This document shows, piece after piece, positions 1 to 7,804 of a stretch of DNA of 16,881 nucleotides (positions are counted from its first letter, which is position 1; each line of letters opens with the position of its first letter). The position numbers and the translations under genes were made by a program. The notes beneath the pieces are model-generated. The model was not told where the DNA came from, made no database searches, and saw only the letters and a program-made list of their open reading frames with translations. Source of the stretch: Candidatus Gastranaerophilales bacterium. Its GTDB lineage: Bacteria; Cyanobacteriota; Vampirovibrionia; Gastranaerophilales; Gastranaerophilaceae. The stretch is from NCBI GenBank assembly GCA_944323945.1, contig CALUUL010000043.1, positions 1 to 16,881 on the forward strand, written 5' to 3'.

Positions 1-117
1 TATTCCTGTGAAAATATTTATTGATGCTGATCTAGACCTTGAATTAATCGGAAAGAAAAATGCTTTTAATTTAATTAGAAAATCACGAAGCGGAAGAACT
101 TGCGAGCCAATAAAAAA
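1..117. other. Window edge, no gene that can be supported
   Basis: One plus frame is open from the window edge through this stretch, but it continues straight across the tRNA gene, so it is not credible as a complete gene. A minus frame is open as well. It could contain the end of a neighbouring gene that is cut by the window, but nothing recognisable is visible. Confidence 0.3.
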
Positions 118-191
118 TCGGGATGACAAGATTCGAACTTGCGACCCCCGCGTCCCGAACACGGTGCGCTACCAAACTGCGCTACATCCCG
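118..191 (-). tRNA. tRNA-Pro (anticodon CGG)
   Basis: Read on the minus strand this folds as a complete 74-nt cloverleaf. The acceptor arms are CGGGATG (191-185) and CATCCCG (125-119) with discriminator A at 118. The D arm has GCGC/GCGC flanking AGTTTGGTA. The anticodon stem is CCGTG/CGCGG around the loop TTCGGGA, which puts anticodon CGG at 155-157. The T arm carries GTTCGAATC. The sequence closely resembles bacterial tRNA-Pro species that read CCG codons. The 3' CCA is not encoded; the next bases on that strand are TTTTTT, so CCA must be added by nucleotidyltransferase and the T-run may serve as terminator. Confidence 0.95.
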
Positions 192-361
192 ATGATAATA
201 TCCTATTGCTTTCAATGTTCTATATGATATTTGTTTTATTAAATAATAAATCAACTATCAACTTCCCAATTGTATTACATATATAAAATTTTTAAAAGTA
301 TTTTTGTCTATTTATTATTTCACATTTGTATATTGTTTTTTTTCTGTTTAAATTTGTCTAA

Positions 362-390
362 TAGACTTTTTTATACCTTTATTCTATAAT
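362..390 (+). promoter_or_regulatory. Candidate sigma70-type promoter of the CDF-CorC/era operon
   Basis: A perfect -10 TATAAT lies at 385-390, 30 bases before the start codon of the fusion gene. The best -35 at 17-bp spacing is TAGACT (362-367), which is a weak match. The start is preceded by AAGGA at 410-414. The rest of the 192-419 gap is AT-rich and shows no other clear element. Confidence 0.45.
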
Positions 391-419
391 TGCTTTGGTA
401 TTAACTAATAAGGAAAAAA

Positions 420-2273
420 ATGACATCAGAAAGTGTTTCGACTCCGCAGAAAATTGATAATGTTGATGCGGCAGGTGAAAAAAATCAAGCTATTAATCTT
501 AAATTTAGAGCAGTTGTTCGTGCTTTTCTTGCAAATGTTTTTATAACCTTAATAAAATTGCTGTCTTGGTATTTTACTAAGAGTTCTGCAATGTTTGCAG
601 AGGCTGTTCACTCTGGCGTTGATTCTTTTAACAGTATTTGTCTTATGGTCGGATTGAAAAGAGGTTCGAGACCGGCGGATGGTGTACATCCATTCGGACA
701 TGGACTTGAAACAAATGTATGGACTATTGTTGCTTGCATTTTGATGTTCTTCGGTGCAGCTGTATCTTTATTAAGTGCTTATAATAAAATTTTTATTAAT
801 ACACACGGTGTTGATGAATTATTGAATCATTACGGTGTATTAGCTATAATTCTTATTGCTAGTATTTGTTTTGAATCTTGGGCTGTAAATAGTGCTGTTA
901 ATGCTGTTATTGATGAAGCAAATATTAAACATGTTAATCCTTTTGTAGATTTTATAAAATCTATAAAATATGTACATAAAATAAATACTCCAACTACAAA
1001 GTATGTTTGGTATGAAGATGTTGTTGCGCTAACTGGTGTTATTGTTGCTTTTATAGCTGTTTCAATCTCAAAATATCTTTTACCTGAAAGCCTTGCACAT
1101 ATTCCTGATGGTATAGCTTCAGGTATTATTGCTTTAATGTTATTATTTTTAGCCGGATATATGTTAAAAAATAATGTTAATTTGTTAACTGGTTTATCTG
1201 CTGAACCTCAGGTTGAAGAAGTAATAAAGCAAATTGCTGAAAATCTTCATTGTGTTAGTTGTGTTAAAGAACTGAAAACTATGAATATGGGTACTTCAGG
1301 TTTAATTGTTAATATAAAAATAGAAGTCGATCCTGATATTCAAGTTAAAGAAGCTGATGACATTTCTGAAATGGTTGAAAGAAAAATTAGAGAACGTTTT
1401 AAGAATATATCTCATATTTCAGTTGAAATTGATTCTAATGATGCTGAAGAAAATTGGGAAAATAAGTTTGATAAAATAATTCAGGAAGGTGAAAAAATAG
1501 ATGTGTTTGATGACAAAGAAGCTGATATGTTGTCAAACTTTTATTCTTTTTCTCAAACTGTAGTAAAAGAAATTATGGTTCCTCGTACAAAGGTTGTTTT
1601 TGTTGATGCTGAAGATAATCTTGATACTTTAGTTGATCTTATTATTGAATCCGGTCATACTCGTATACCATTATATGAAGATACTGTTGATAATATTATT
1701 GGTGTTATTAATGCCAAAGATGCACTGAAAGCGCTTAGAGATAAAACATATGAAAAAGAAGGTTTTGAAATAAAATCAATTGCCAGAGAAATAATGATTA
1801 TTCCTGAAAATAAATTTATAAGTGATTTACTTAGTGATTTTATCTCAAAGAAAAATCAAATAGCTGCTGTTGTTGATGAACATGGTGGAATCGCAGGTAT
1901 TGTTACTCTAGAGGATATTATTGAAGAAATTGTTGGGGAAATCTATGATGAATTTGATGAAGCACCAACTCCTGAATTAATAAAAATCGATGACAATACT
2001 CTTAATGTTTCATCTCAAATGAATATTGAAGATATCAACGAAAAGTATGATTTAGATATACCTAATGAAGATTTTCAAACAATAGGTGGATATGTTTTTG
2101 GTCTTCTTGGAAGGGAACCTGAAATAGGTGATAAAGTAGAAGACAGAAACCTCTCATTTGAAGTTATAGAACTTGATGGAATTAGAATTTCTCGTGTAAT
2201 TATGAGAAAAGATACTCCTTTTGTTGATAAAAAAGAACAAGATGAGATTGTAGAAGAAGATGAAACATTATAA
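420..2273 (+). CDS. Fusion of a cation diffusion facilitator transporter with a CorC/YbeX-type CBS module
   Basis: This 617-residue inner-membrane protein joins two families. Residues about 29-255 form six membrane segments of a CDF divalent-metal exporter (Zn2+, Mn2+, Fe2+ or Co2+ are possible). The TM2 metal site reads H64xxxD68 and TM5 carries adjacent E199-D200, a pattern that I recall from the SLC30A9-like branch rather than from YiiP. HPFGHG at 90-95 is also typical. Residues about 262-337 look like the CDF cytoplasmic ferredoxin-like domain. Then follow a CBS pair of CorC type (VKEIMVPRT near 382; GHTRIPLYED near 412; VVDEHGGIAGIVTLEDIIEE near 484) and a C-terminal CorC_HlyC domain (about 517-596). 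The usual CNNM/DUF21 membrane domain of CorC proteins is replaced by a CDF transporter. The CBS pair may sense nucleotide or Mg2+ and gate metal export, which is inference. AAGGA precedes the ATG, and the 3' end overlaps era by 14 bases. Confidence 0.85.
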   Translation: MTSESVSTPQKIDNVDAAGEKNQAINLKFRAVVRAFLANVFITLIKLLSWYFTKSSAMFAEAVHSGVDSFNSICLMVGLKRGSRPADGVHPFGHGLETNVWTIVACILMFFGAAVSLLSAYNKIFINTHGVDELLNHYGVLAIILIASICFESWAVNSAVNAVIDEANIKHVNPFVDFIKSIKYVHKINTPTTKYVWYEDVVALTGVIVAFIAVSISKYLLPESLAHIPDGIASGIIALMLLFLAGYMLKNNVNLLTGLSAEPQVEEVIKQIAENLHCVSCVKELKTMNMGTSGLIVNIKIEVDPDIQVKEADDISEMVERKIRERFKNISHISVEIDSNDAEENWENKFDKIIQEGEKIDVFDDKEADMLSNFYSFSQTVVKEIMVPRTKVVFVDAEDNLDTLVDLIIESGHTRIPLYEDTVDNIIGVINAKDALKALRDKTYEKEGFEIKSIAREIMIIPENKFISDLLSDFISKKNQIAAVVDEHGGIAGIVTLEDIIEEIVGEIYDEFDEAPTPELIKIDDNTLNVSSQMNIEDINEKYDLDIPNEDFQTIGGYVFGLLGREPEIGDKVEDRNLSFEVIELDGIRISRVIMRKDTPFVDKKEQDEIVEEDETL

Positions 2274-3147
2274 ATTTGGTTATGTTGCTATTATGGGTAG
2301 ACCTAATGTTGGTAAATCTACTATATTAAATAGATTAATCGGTCAAAAAATAGCTATTACTACAAATAAAGCTCAAACTACAAGACGAAGAATTAATGGT
2401 ATTCTTACTACAGAAGAAGCACAGGTTGTTTTTGTTGATACTCCTGGTATACATAAACCGGTTGATAAATTAGGTGAGTGTTTGGTTGATGAAGCTAAAA
2501 GTGCGATTCCTGATGTTGACTTGGTGCTTTTTGTTGTCGATGGTTCAACCTCGGCTGGAAGAGGCGATAAATGGATTGTAGAAAATGTTCTTAAAGATTA
2601 TAAGAATGATATGATTTTAGTCGTTAATAAATATGATTTAGTCAAAGATATAAAAAAAAGAGAAGAAAATTTATTAACGTATAAAACTTTGTTTGATAAG
2701 AATTACTCTTGTGTAAAAATATCAGCAAAAACAGGAAGAAACTTTGATACATTAATTACTAATATTATAAGAAAATTGCCTGCTGGGGAAAAAGTCTACG
2801 ATGATGAACAAATTACAGATGAAACAATGAGAAATATTGCAAGAGAACTTATAAGAGAAAAAATTCTTTTATATACTCATGATGAAGTTCCCCATAGTGT
2901 TGCTGTTATTATTGAAAATTACGAAGAAAAAGAAAAACTGGATAGAATAGAAGCAAAAATTATTGTTGAGCAAGAAACTCAAAAAGGTATTTTAATTGGT
3001 AAAAATGCTTCAATGTTGAAAAAAATAGGAACTGAAGCAAGAAAAGAAATAGAATTTACAGCTGATAAAAAGGTTTATTTAGATTTACAGGTTAAAGTTA
3101 TAAAAGATTGGCGTAAAAAATCTAAAGATATGGATAAGATGTATTAG
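2260..3147 (+). CDS. era: GTPase Era, ribosome 30S biogenesis
   Basis: Era is an essential GTPase that binds the 3' end of 16S rRNA and the 30S subunit during maturation. The 295-residue length is normal. All G motifs are present: G1 GRPNVGKS (13-20), G2 in the TTNKAQTTR stretch (34-42), G3 DTPG (60-63), G4 NKYD (123-126), and G5 SAK (155-157). The C-terminal KH domain is visible around 240-280, but its GxxG loop reads GKNA (247-250), with alanine in place of the last glycine. The ATG at 2260 lies inside the 3' end of the CDF-CorC gene, which suggests translational coupling. Association of CorC/YbeX-type genes with era or ybeY is common in bacteria. The gene ends just before a terminator hairpin. 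Confidence 0.95.
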   Translation: MKHYKFGYVAIMGRPNVGKSTILNRLIGQKIAITTNKAQTTRRRINGILTTEEAQVVFVDTPGIHKPVDKLGECLVDEAKSAIPDVDLVLFVVDGSTSAGRGDKWIVENVLKDYKNDMILVVNKYDLVKDIKKREENLLTYKTLFDKNYSCVKISAKTGRNFDTLITNIIRKLPAGEKVYDDEQITDETMRNIARELIREKILLYTHDEVPHSVAVIIENYEEKEKLDRIEAKIIVEQETQKGILIGKNASMLKKIGTEARKEIEFTADKKVYLDLQVKVIKDWRKKSKDMDKMY

Positions 3148-3153
3148 TTAATA

Positions 3154-3186
3154 AAAAAGAGGTTTTATAAATAAACCTCTTTTTTT
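3154..3186. terminator. Bidirectional intrinsic terminator between era and pyrG
   Basis: The arms AAAAAGAGGTTT (3154-3165) and AAACCTCTTTTT (from 3173) pair around a short AT loop. A T-run follows on the plus strand and an A-run precedes it, so it can terminate both convergent operons. Confidence 0.85.
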
Positions 3187-3196
3187 ATTGTATTTA

Positions 3197-4831
3197 TTAT
3201 ACGTTTTCTATAACTTTTGATTTATTTTCTTTTTGTCTTAGTACTGCATTTATTAACCCTGCAAATAATGGATGTGGTTTTTCCGGTCTTGATTTGAACT
3301 CAGGATGAAATTGACATGCTACAAACCAATCATTTTGAGGTAATTCAACCATTTCACAAAGCATTCCATCTGGGGAAAGTCCTGAGAATACTAACCCTTT
3401 CTCAGCTATTTGTGTACGGTATTCATTATTAACTTCATATCTGTGTCTATGTCTTTCAAATATAACATTTGTTCCATAGGCTTGTTCCGCTTTTGTTCCT
3501 TTTTGTATGTGGCATTCGAATTGACCAAGTCTCATTGTGCCACCATAACCTTCGACATTTTTTTGTTCTGTCATTAAATCAATCACAGGATATGGTGTAT
3601 TTTCATTAAATTCCATAGAATTTGCATCTTTTAATCCAACAACATTTCTTGCGTATTCTATTACTGCACATTGCATTCCTAAACATAATCCTAAAAATGG
3701 AAGGTTGTTTTCTCTTGCATATCTTATTACATTTAATTTACCTTCAATTCCTCTTATTCCAAATCCTCCCGGAACAACTAAACCATCAACATCTGATAGT
3801 GCTTCTTTTGCTTTCTCAAAAGCTATACAATCCTCTGAATTTATCCACTTAATGTCTATCTGTGCTTTATTTTCATATCCGGCATGTTTTAATGATTCAA
3901 CTACAGAAATATAGGCATCGGATAATTTTGTATATTTACCAGCTATTGCTATTTTTATTGTTTTTTCAGGATTCTTTATTCTGTTAACTAGCTCTTTCCA
4001 AGCATCTAAATTTGGTTTTACATCTTGCATAAATAATCTTTGAAGTACTACACTTGCCATATTTTGTTCTTCAAGAGCTAGTGGAACTTCATAAATACTT
4101 TTCATATCTCTGCATTCGATAACTGCATCTTTAGGAACTGAACAAAATAGTGCCAATTTTTCTTTCTCTTTTTTAGGAATTGGTTTTGCTGTTCTGCAAA
4201 CTAATATTTCAGGCTGTATACCATAACTCCTCAAATTGGTAACACTGTGTTGAGATGGTTTTGTTTTTAATTCACCTGATGTTGGCAAATAAGGAAGTAG
4301 GGTTACATGTATGGAAATACTATTTCCAAAGCCTGCTTCGCTTCTAAATTGTCTTATTGATTCAATAAATGGCAAACTTTCAATATCGCCAATTGTTCCA
4401 CCAATTTCTGCAATAATGAAATCAGGTTTAAATTGCTGTGTTGCTTTTTTTATTCTTGATTTTATTTCATTTGTAATATGAGGAATTGTTTGAACAGTTG
4501 CTCCAAGATAGTCTCCGTGACGTTCTTTATTTATAACGGTCTGATAGATACTTCCTGATGTTACATTGTTGATTCTTCCTAAATTAGTATCTGTAAATCT
4601 TTCATAGTGACCTAAATCTAAATCAGTTTCAGCTCCGTCATCTGTAACAAAAACTTCTCCGTGTTGAAATGGGCTCATTGTTCCAGGATCAACATTTATA
4701 TATGGGTCAAATTTTTGTATTACAACACTAAAACCTCTAGCTTTTAACAAACGACCAAGAGACGCTGCTACAATTCCTTTACCTAATGAAGAAACAACAC
4801 CTCCTGTTACAAAAATATATTTTGTGCTCAT
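3197..4831 (-). CDS. pyrG: CTP synthase (glutamine-hydrolysing)
   Basis: PyrG converts UTP, ATP and glutamine to CTP in the cytoplasm, the last step of de novo pyrimidine nucleotide synthesis. At 544 residues it is full length. The N-terminal synthetase domain starts with [17 protein letters not shown] (4-20), which is the ATP-binding loop, and contains the conserved [20 protein letters not shown] region (42-61). The C-terminal class I glutamine amidotransferase domain has the nucleophile C383 in GLCLGMQ and the H509/E511 pair in [13 protein letters not shown] (354-361) helps form the oxyanion site. The ATG is preceded by GAGGAG on the minus strand. It lies 45 bases downstream of gatC and probably shares its transcript. 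Confidence 0.98.
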   Translation of the reverse strand: MSTKYIFVTGGVVSSLGKGIVAASLGRLLKARGFSVVIQKFDPYINVDPGTMSPFQHGEVFVTDDGAETDLDLGHYERFTDTNLGRINNVTSGSIYQTVINKERHGDYLGATVQTIPHITNEIKSRIKKATQQFKPDFIIAEIGGTIGDIESLPFIESIRQFRSEAGFGNSISIHVTLLPYLPTSGELKTKPSQHSVTNLRSYGIQPEILVCRTAKPIPKKEKEKLALFCSVPKDAVIECRDMKSIYEVPLALEEQNMASVVLQRLFMQDVKPNLDAWKELVNRIKNPEKTIKIAIAGKYTKLSDAYISVVESLKHAGYENKAQIDIKWINSEDCIAFEKAKEALSDVDGLVVPGGFGIRGIEGKLNVIRYARENNLPFLGLCLGMQCAVIEYARNVVGLKDANSMEFNENTPYPVIDLMTEQKNVEGYGGTMRLGQFECHIQKGTKAEQAYGTNVIFERHRHRYEVNNEYRTQIAEKGLVFSGLSPDGMLCEMVELPQNDWFVACQFHPEFKSRPEKPHPLFAGLINAVLRQKENKSKVIENV

Positions 4832-4876
4832 ATCTCCTCAATTCTTTTTAATCTAGTGTTACTTTTTCTAAAAACG

Positions 4877-5158
4877 CTAGTTTATTTTGGGAACTCTAAA
4901 GAAACCGTCTTCTTCAAATGGTGCATTCGCCATCAGTTCTTCTTTTGTTTGTTCATATTTGACAACATCTTCACGCATTACATTATATACTGGAATAGCA
5001 TGTGGCATTGGTTCAATTCCGGTTGTATCAATTTCATTCATTTGTTCTACATATTTTAAAATTGAACCTAGTTGCTGAGAATATTTATTTACTTCTTCAT
5101 CCGTAAGTTCAAGCCTTGCAAGTTTTGCAACGTGCTTTACTTCCTCTTTATTAATCAT
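4877..5158 (-). CDS. gatC: Asp-tRNA(Asn)/Glu-tRNA(Gln) amidotransferase subunit C
   Basis: GatC is the small subunit that stabilises the GatA-GatB complex, which amidates misacylated Asp-tRNA(Asn) or Glu-tRNA(Gln). The 93-residue length is typical. The family pattern is clear: an N-terminal helix VKHVAKLARLELTDEE (7-22), a helix with LGSILKYVEQMNEIDT (30-45), the motif GIEPMPHA (47-54), a REDV segment (62-65), and the C-terminal APFEEDGFFRVPKI stretch that wraps the partner. A GGAGGA site sits just before the ATG. gatA and gatB are not in the window, so the gene is separated from its partners and instead leads pyrG. Its presence implies an indirect route to Asn-tRNA and/or Gln-tRNA. Confidence 0.95.
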   Translation of the reverse strand: MINKEEVKHVAKLARLELTDEEVNKYSQQLGSILKYVEQMNEIDTTGIEPMPHAIPVYNVMREDVVKYEQTKEELMANAPFEEDGFFRVPKIN

Positions 5159-5184
5159 GATTTTCCTCCGACATATTAATTAAA

Positions 5185-5213
5185 ATTTTATCATAATAAA
5201 AAGTGTTTTTCAT
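5185..5213 (-). promoter_or_regulatory. Candidate promoter of the gatC-pyrG operon
   Basis: On the minus strand an extended -10, TGA-TAAAAT (5193-5185), follows ATGAAA (5213-5208) at 17-bp spacing; ATGAAA matches the -35 consensus at four of six positions. It lies 27 bases upstream of the gatC start. Confidence 0.45.
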
Positions 5214-5222
5214 GTGTTTTTA

Positions 5223-5251
5223 TTGTATTTATATTTTCTATATTATATTAT
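5223..5251 (+). promoter_or_regulatory. Candidate promoter of the membrane-protein gene
   Basis: TTGTAT (5223-5228) and TATTAT (5246-5251) are separated by 17 bases, in a nearly G+C-free stretch 43 bases upstream of the preferred ATG. AT-rich sequence gives many chance matches, so this is tentative. Confidence 0.3.
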
Positions 5252-5293
5252 ATTTTATATGATTATTTTTTATTTGTGTTATTTGGGTGGAAA

Positions 5294-6796
5294 ATGAAAT
5301 TTGATTATGATGTTTTTAGTAAAAATAAATTTTGGATAGCTTGTTTTTTATTAGCCTTTTTTGTATTTGTATTTGCTTATTGGAAAAATTCGGTGGGATT
5401 ATTTTTTGATATTCCGGCTTCTTTTGCAAGTGTTATATTTCAGGCTGATGATAATTATAATAAATTTTTAATTATTAACCAAAATAGAACAAGAAGTTTT
5501 GATGATTTACTTATTGCCATTCCATTTAATTTGATTTTTAATTTTATAAAAAATAATTCTATAATATATTCTTTAAAGCTTTGGTCATCTTCATATTTTA
5601 TTATTCATTTATTTGGTCTTATTGTAATGTACTTATCTGCAGTGAGAACAAAAAGATATGATATTGCAACTATTGGTTTCCTTTTCTATTCTTTATTGTG
5701 CATACCAAATGCTATTTGGGCAATTAGAGAAATTCATATTGCTATACCTTTTTATTTCTCATTACTTGCTTATTTTCTTTCACATGAAAAATTTAAATTA
5801 ATAGATATTTTGCCTATTTCCTTATTATCAATATATATGTTTGAATCGTTCGAAACTTCAGCTATTTTAGGATTCATATTTTTCATATTTAGTAATTTAT
5901 ATATAGTAAAGAAAAATGAAAATGAGGATTTGTATAGAAAATCAATTATTGGTTTTTTTGGTATTTTATATGCCCTTTATATTCCAATTAGAACTATTTA
6001 TTTAGGAATAAAGTCTAATGTTGATGTTGAATTAGGTCTTGACCAATGGATTGATGGTTCAATTATTACTTTAAATCATCTTTTTTCCGGAAATTTAATC
6101 ATTACATTGTTTGCTTTTATTTGTGTAATAGTTGCTTTTTTCTATAAAAAACAATTTAACTGGAAAAGTATATTACTTTTTGTTGCTCCTGTTGTTTTAT
6201 TATCGATTTTAACTTTATATTTAAAAACCAGATTTATTCCAGACCCTAAAGTTGAATTACATTATTATAGTATTGCTTTATGGTTCCTTTATCCTGTTTT
6301 TTTACTAATTATTCTTTTAGATTATTTAAAAATAGACATATCAAGATATAATAAGTTTGTATTTTCTAATTTAATTATAGTTGCAAGTATTTTTGGAATT
6401 CTTAATTTAAGTTGGCAAATACATTCCTTTTATGAGTTTGGAAAATATGAGGCTTATTTGAAAAATTTGATTGCTAAATCAAATAATGTGGTTTTGAATA
6501 TTCCACAATCTGATTTAAATAAATATACATTTTTAAATAATAATATGTGTTTTGGTACAATGATACGATCAATATTTTTAACTAAAAAAGGACAAAAAGC
6601 TAAAATTATATTTCCATCCAAATATTTTTGTGATTATAGTATACATTGTTTTGACGATTATAAGCATACTTACTATGATAAATCAAAGAATATTTTATAT
6701 CTCCAAACTGCTTCATTTAAAATAAAAACAAAGTATTGGGATTTATCTAATATTGTTACTGTATTTAAAAAACAAGGCAGGGTTAAAAATTTATAG
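5294..6796 (+). CDS. Multi-pass membrane protein of unknown function, possibly GT-C-like
   Basis: I do not recognise the family. The 500-residue protein begins with a membrane segment (about 11-30) and has about ten hydrophobic stretches up to residue 385. A hydrophilic tail of about 110 residues follows. After TM1 comes a polar loop with a QADDNYNKF stretch, then alternating helices. This layout recalls GT-C type polyprenyl-phosphate-sugar glycosyltransferases or O-antigen-type membrane proteins, but no catalytic signature is clear, so this is only a possibility. Start choice: ATG 5294 is preceded by GGGTGG, although the spacing is short. An in-frame GTG at 5276 would add six residues but lacks a ribosome site. 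The stop overlaps by six bases the end of the convergent radical SAM gene, and there is no terminator between them. Confidence 0.7.
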   Translation: MKFDYDVFSKNKFWIACFLLAFFVFVFAYWKNSVGLFFDIPASFASVIFQADDNYNKFLIINQNRTRSFDDLLIAIPFNLIFNFIKNNSIIYSLKLWSSSYFIIHLFGLIVMYLSAVRTKRYDIATIGFLFYSLLCIPNAIWAIREIHIAIPFYFSLLAYFLSHEKFKLIDILPISLLSIYMFESFETSAILGFIFFIFSNLYIVKKNENEDLYRKSIIGFFGILYALYIPIRTIYLGIKSNVDVELGLDQWIDGSIITLNHLFSGNLIITLFAFICVIVAFFYKKQFNWKSILLFVAPVVLLSILTLYLKTRFIPDPKVELHYYSIALWFLYPVFLLIILLDYLKIDISRYNKFVFSNLIIVASIFGILNLSWQIHSFYEFGKYEAYLKNLIAKSNNVVLNIPQSDLNKYTFLNNNMCFGTMIRSIFLTKKGQKAKIIFPSKYFCDYSIHCFDDYKHTYYDKSKNILYLQTASFKIKTKYWDLSNIVTVFKKQGRVKNL

Positions 6797-7804
6797 ATTA
6801 TTTGTAAATTTTGCAATTTCTTGTTTTATAAAGTCTGCATCAAATTGTTTTAATTTTTCGTTAGATCTATTTTGAATTGCATATTTTGCAGAATCATACA
6901 ATTCATAGTTTATATTATTTTTGTTTGCAAAATTTTCTATATAATCCATTAATATAAATATGTGTGGTGAAATATTATTAATATGTGAGTTTGCATAGGC
7001 ATATTCAATATCAACTATAATGCTTTTTATATCAAACTTTTTTATTGTTTCTAAAAATAAATTGATTTCATCTAAATTATCATTAATTCCAGGTATTAAT
7101 ATGTATTTTACTTTAACAAGACTTGCATAATCACCTTTTAAGTTTTTTCTATAATGTTTGATATTATTCCAAACTTTATCTGACTTATCTACTCTTTTTA
7201 TTTTTTTGTAAGTCTCTTTACAAGCAGAATCAGGTGAAATTACAACGGTCAATTTGCCTTGTTTTAATCCGTTTCTTATTGCTCTGCTAAATAATATACC
7301 AGAGGAATGAACTCTTATCTTTGAACCTTCTTTAATAAAAATTTTTACTAAGTCTTCAAATTCTTTTAATATTGTAGGTTCTCCACCTTGAAAAGTTATT
7401 TCTCCCGTATTTTTAAATTTACCTGTTTTTATAAGTTCTTTAATTGCGTTTAATGTATTGTTTTTTGTTTTTGGTTTATTTGTTTGAACTCCACAATAAA
7501 TACAATTAGAATTACATTGGCTCCAATGATCAAAGTTTATATATGAAATATAATCTTCATCATCCCAATCTTCTTCTCTAAGATTATAACAACCCTCACA
7601 TAGTGATAAATTCATTACTTGTTGATGTTTTCTATGTCGTTTTTTTATTTCAAAAATTTCATTCCAGTTGATTTTACTATTTTCATATTTTTCTATAATT
7701 GGAAGTTGTCCTTTGTTAAACTCTCTTGATAAACAGCAAGCTTTAATTGAATCAACATCAATTGATATACCGTGTTCTATTAAATGACAACTTTTATATT
7801 TCAT
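6791..7804 (-). CDS. Radical SAM protein with extra N-terminal cysteine motifs
   Basis: A 337-residue radical SAM enzyme: C97xxxC101xxC104 binds the [4Fe-4S] cluster that cleaves S-adenosylmethionine, and GGEPT (130-134) is the SAM-contacting motif, preceded by ITFQ. Before the core are C6, C23-C24 and C69xxC72. This recalls SPASM/twitch-type auxiliary cluster segments, but placed at the N-terminus. The substrate is unknown; peptide, protein or cofactor modification are all possible. Start choice: ATG 7804 has GGGAGA five bases upstream and overlaps the stop of the upstream gene as ATGA, which indicates translational coupling. A TTG at 7816 is in frame but less likely. It is the second gene of a pair with a degenerate homologue. 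No precursor-peptide gene is visible nearby. Confidence 0.85.
   Translation of the reverse strand: MKYKSCHLIEHGISIDVDSIKACCLSREFNKGQLPIIEKYENSKINWNEIFEIKKRHRKHQQVMNLSLCEGCYNLREEDWDDEDYISYINFDHWSQCNSNCIYCGVQTNKPKTKNNTLNAIKELIKTGKFKNTGEITFQGGEPTILKEFEDLVKIFIKEGSKIRVHSSGILFSRAIRNGLKQGKLTVVISPDSACKETYKKIKRVDKSDKVWNNIKHYRKNLKGDYASLVKVKYILIPGINDNLDEINLFLETIKKFDIKSIIVDIEYAYANSHINNISPHIFILMDYIENFANKNNINYELYDSAKYAIQNRSNEKLKQFDADFIKQEIAKFTNNL

Noticed and set aside
8..286. A 92-codon plus-strand reading frame starting with GTG
   Set aside because: It runs through the complete tRNA-Pro gene; the RDDKIRTCDP-type translation is the known false product of a tRNA read on the opposite strand.
3622..3914. 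Two plus-strand frames opposite pyrG
   Set aside because: They are antisense to the conserved glutaminase domain of CTP synthase and have low-complexity Leu/His-rich translations.
4856..5078. Two plus-strand frames opposite gatC
   Set aside because: Both lie antisense to a clear GatC and have no ribosome site.
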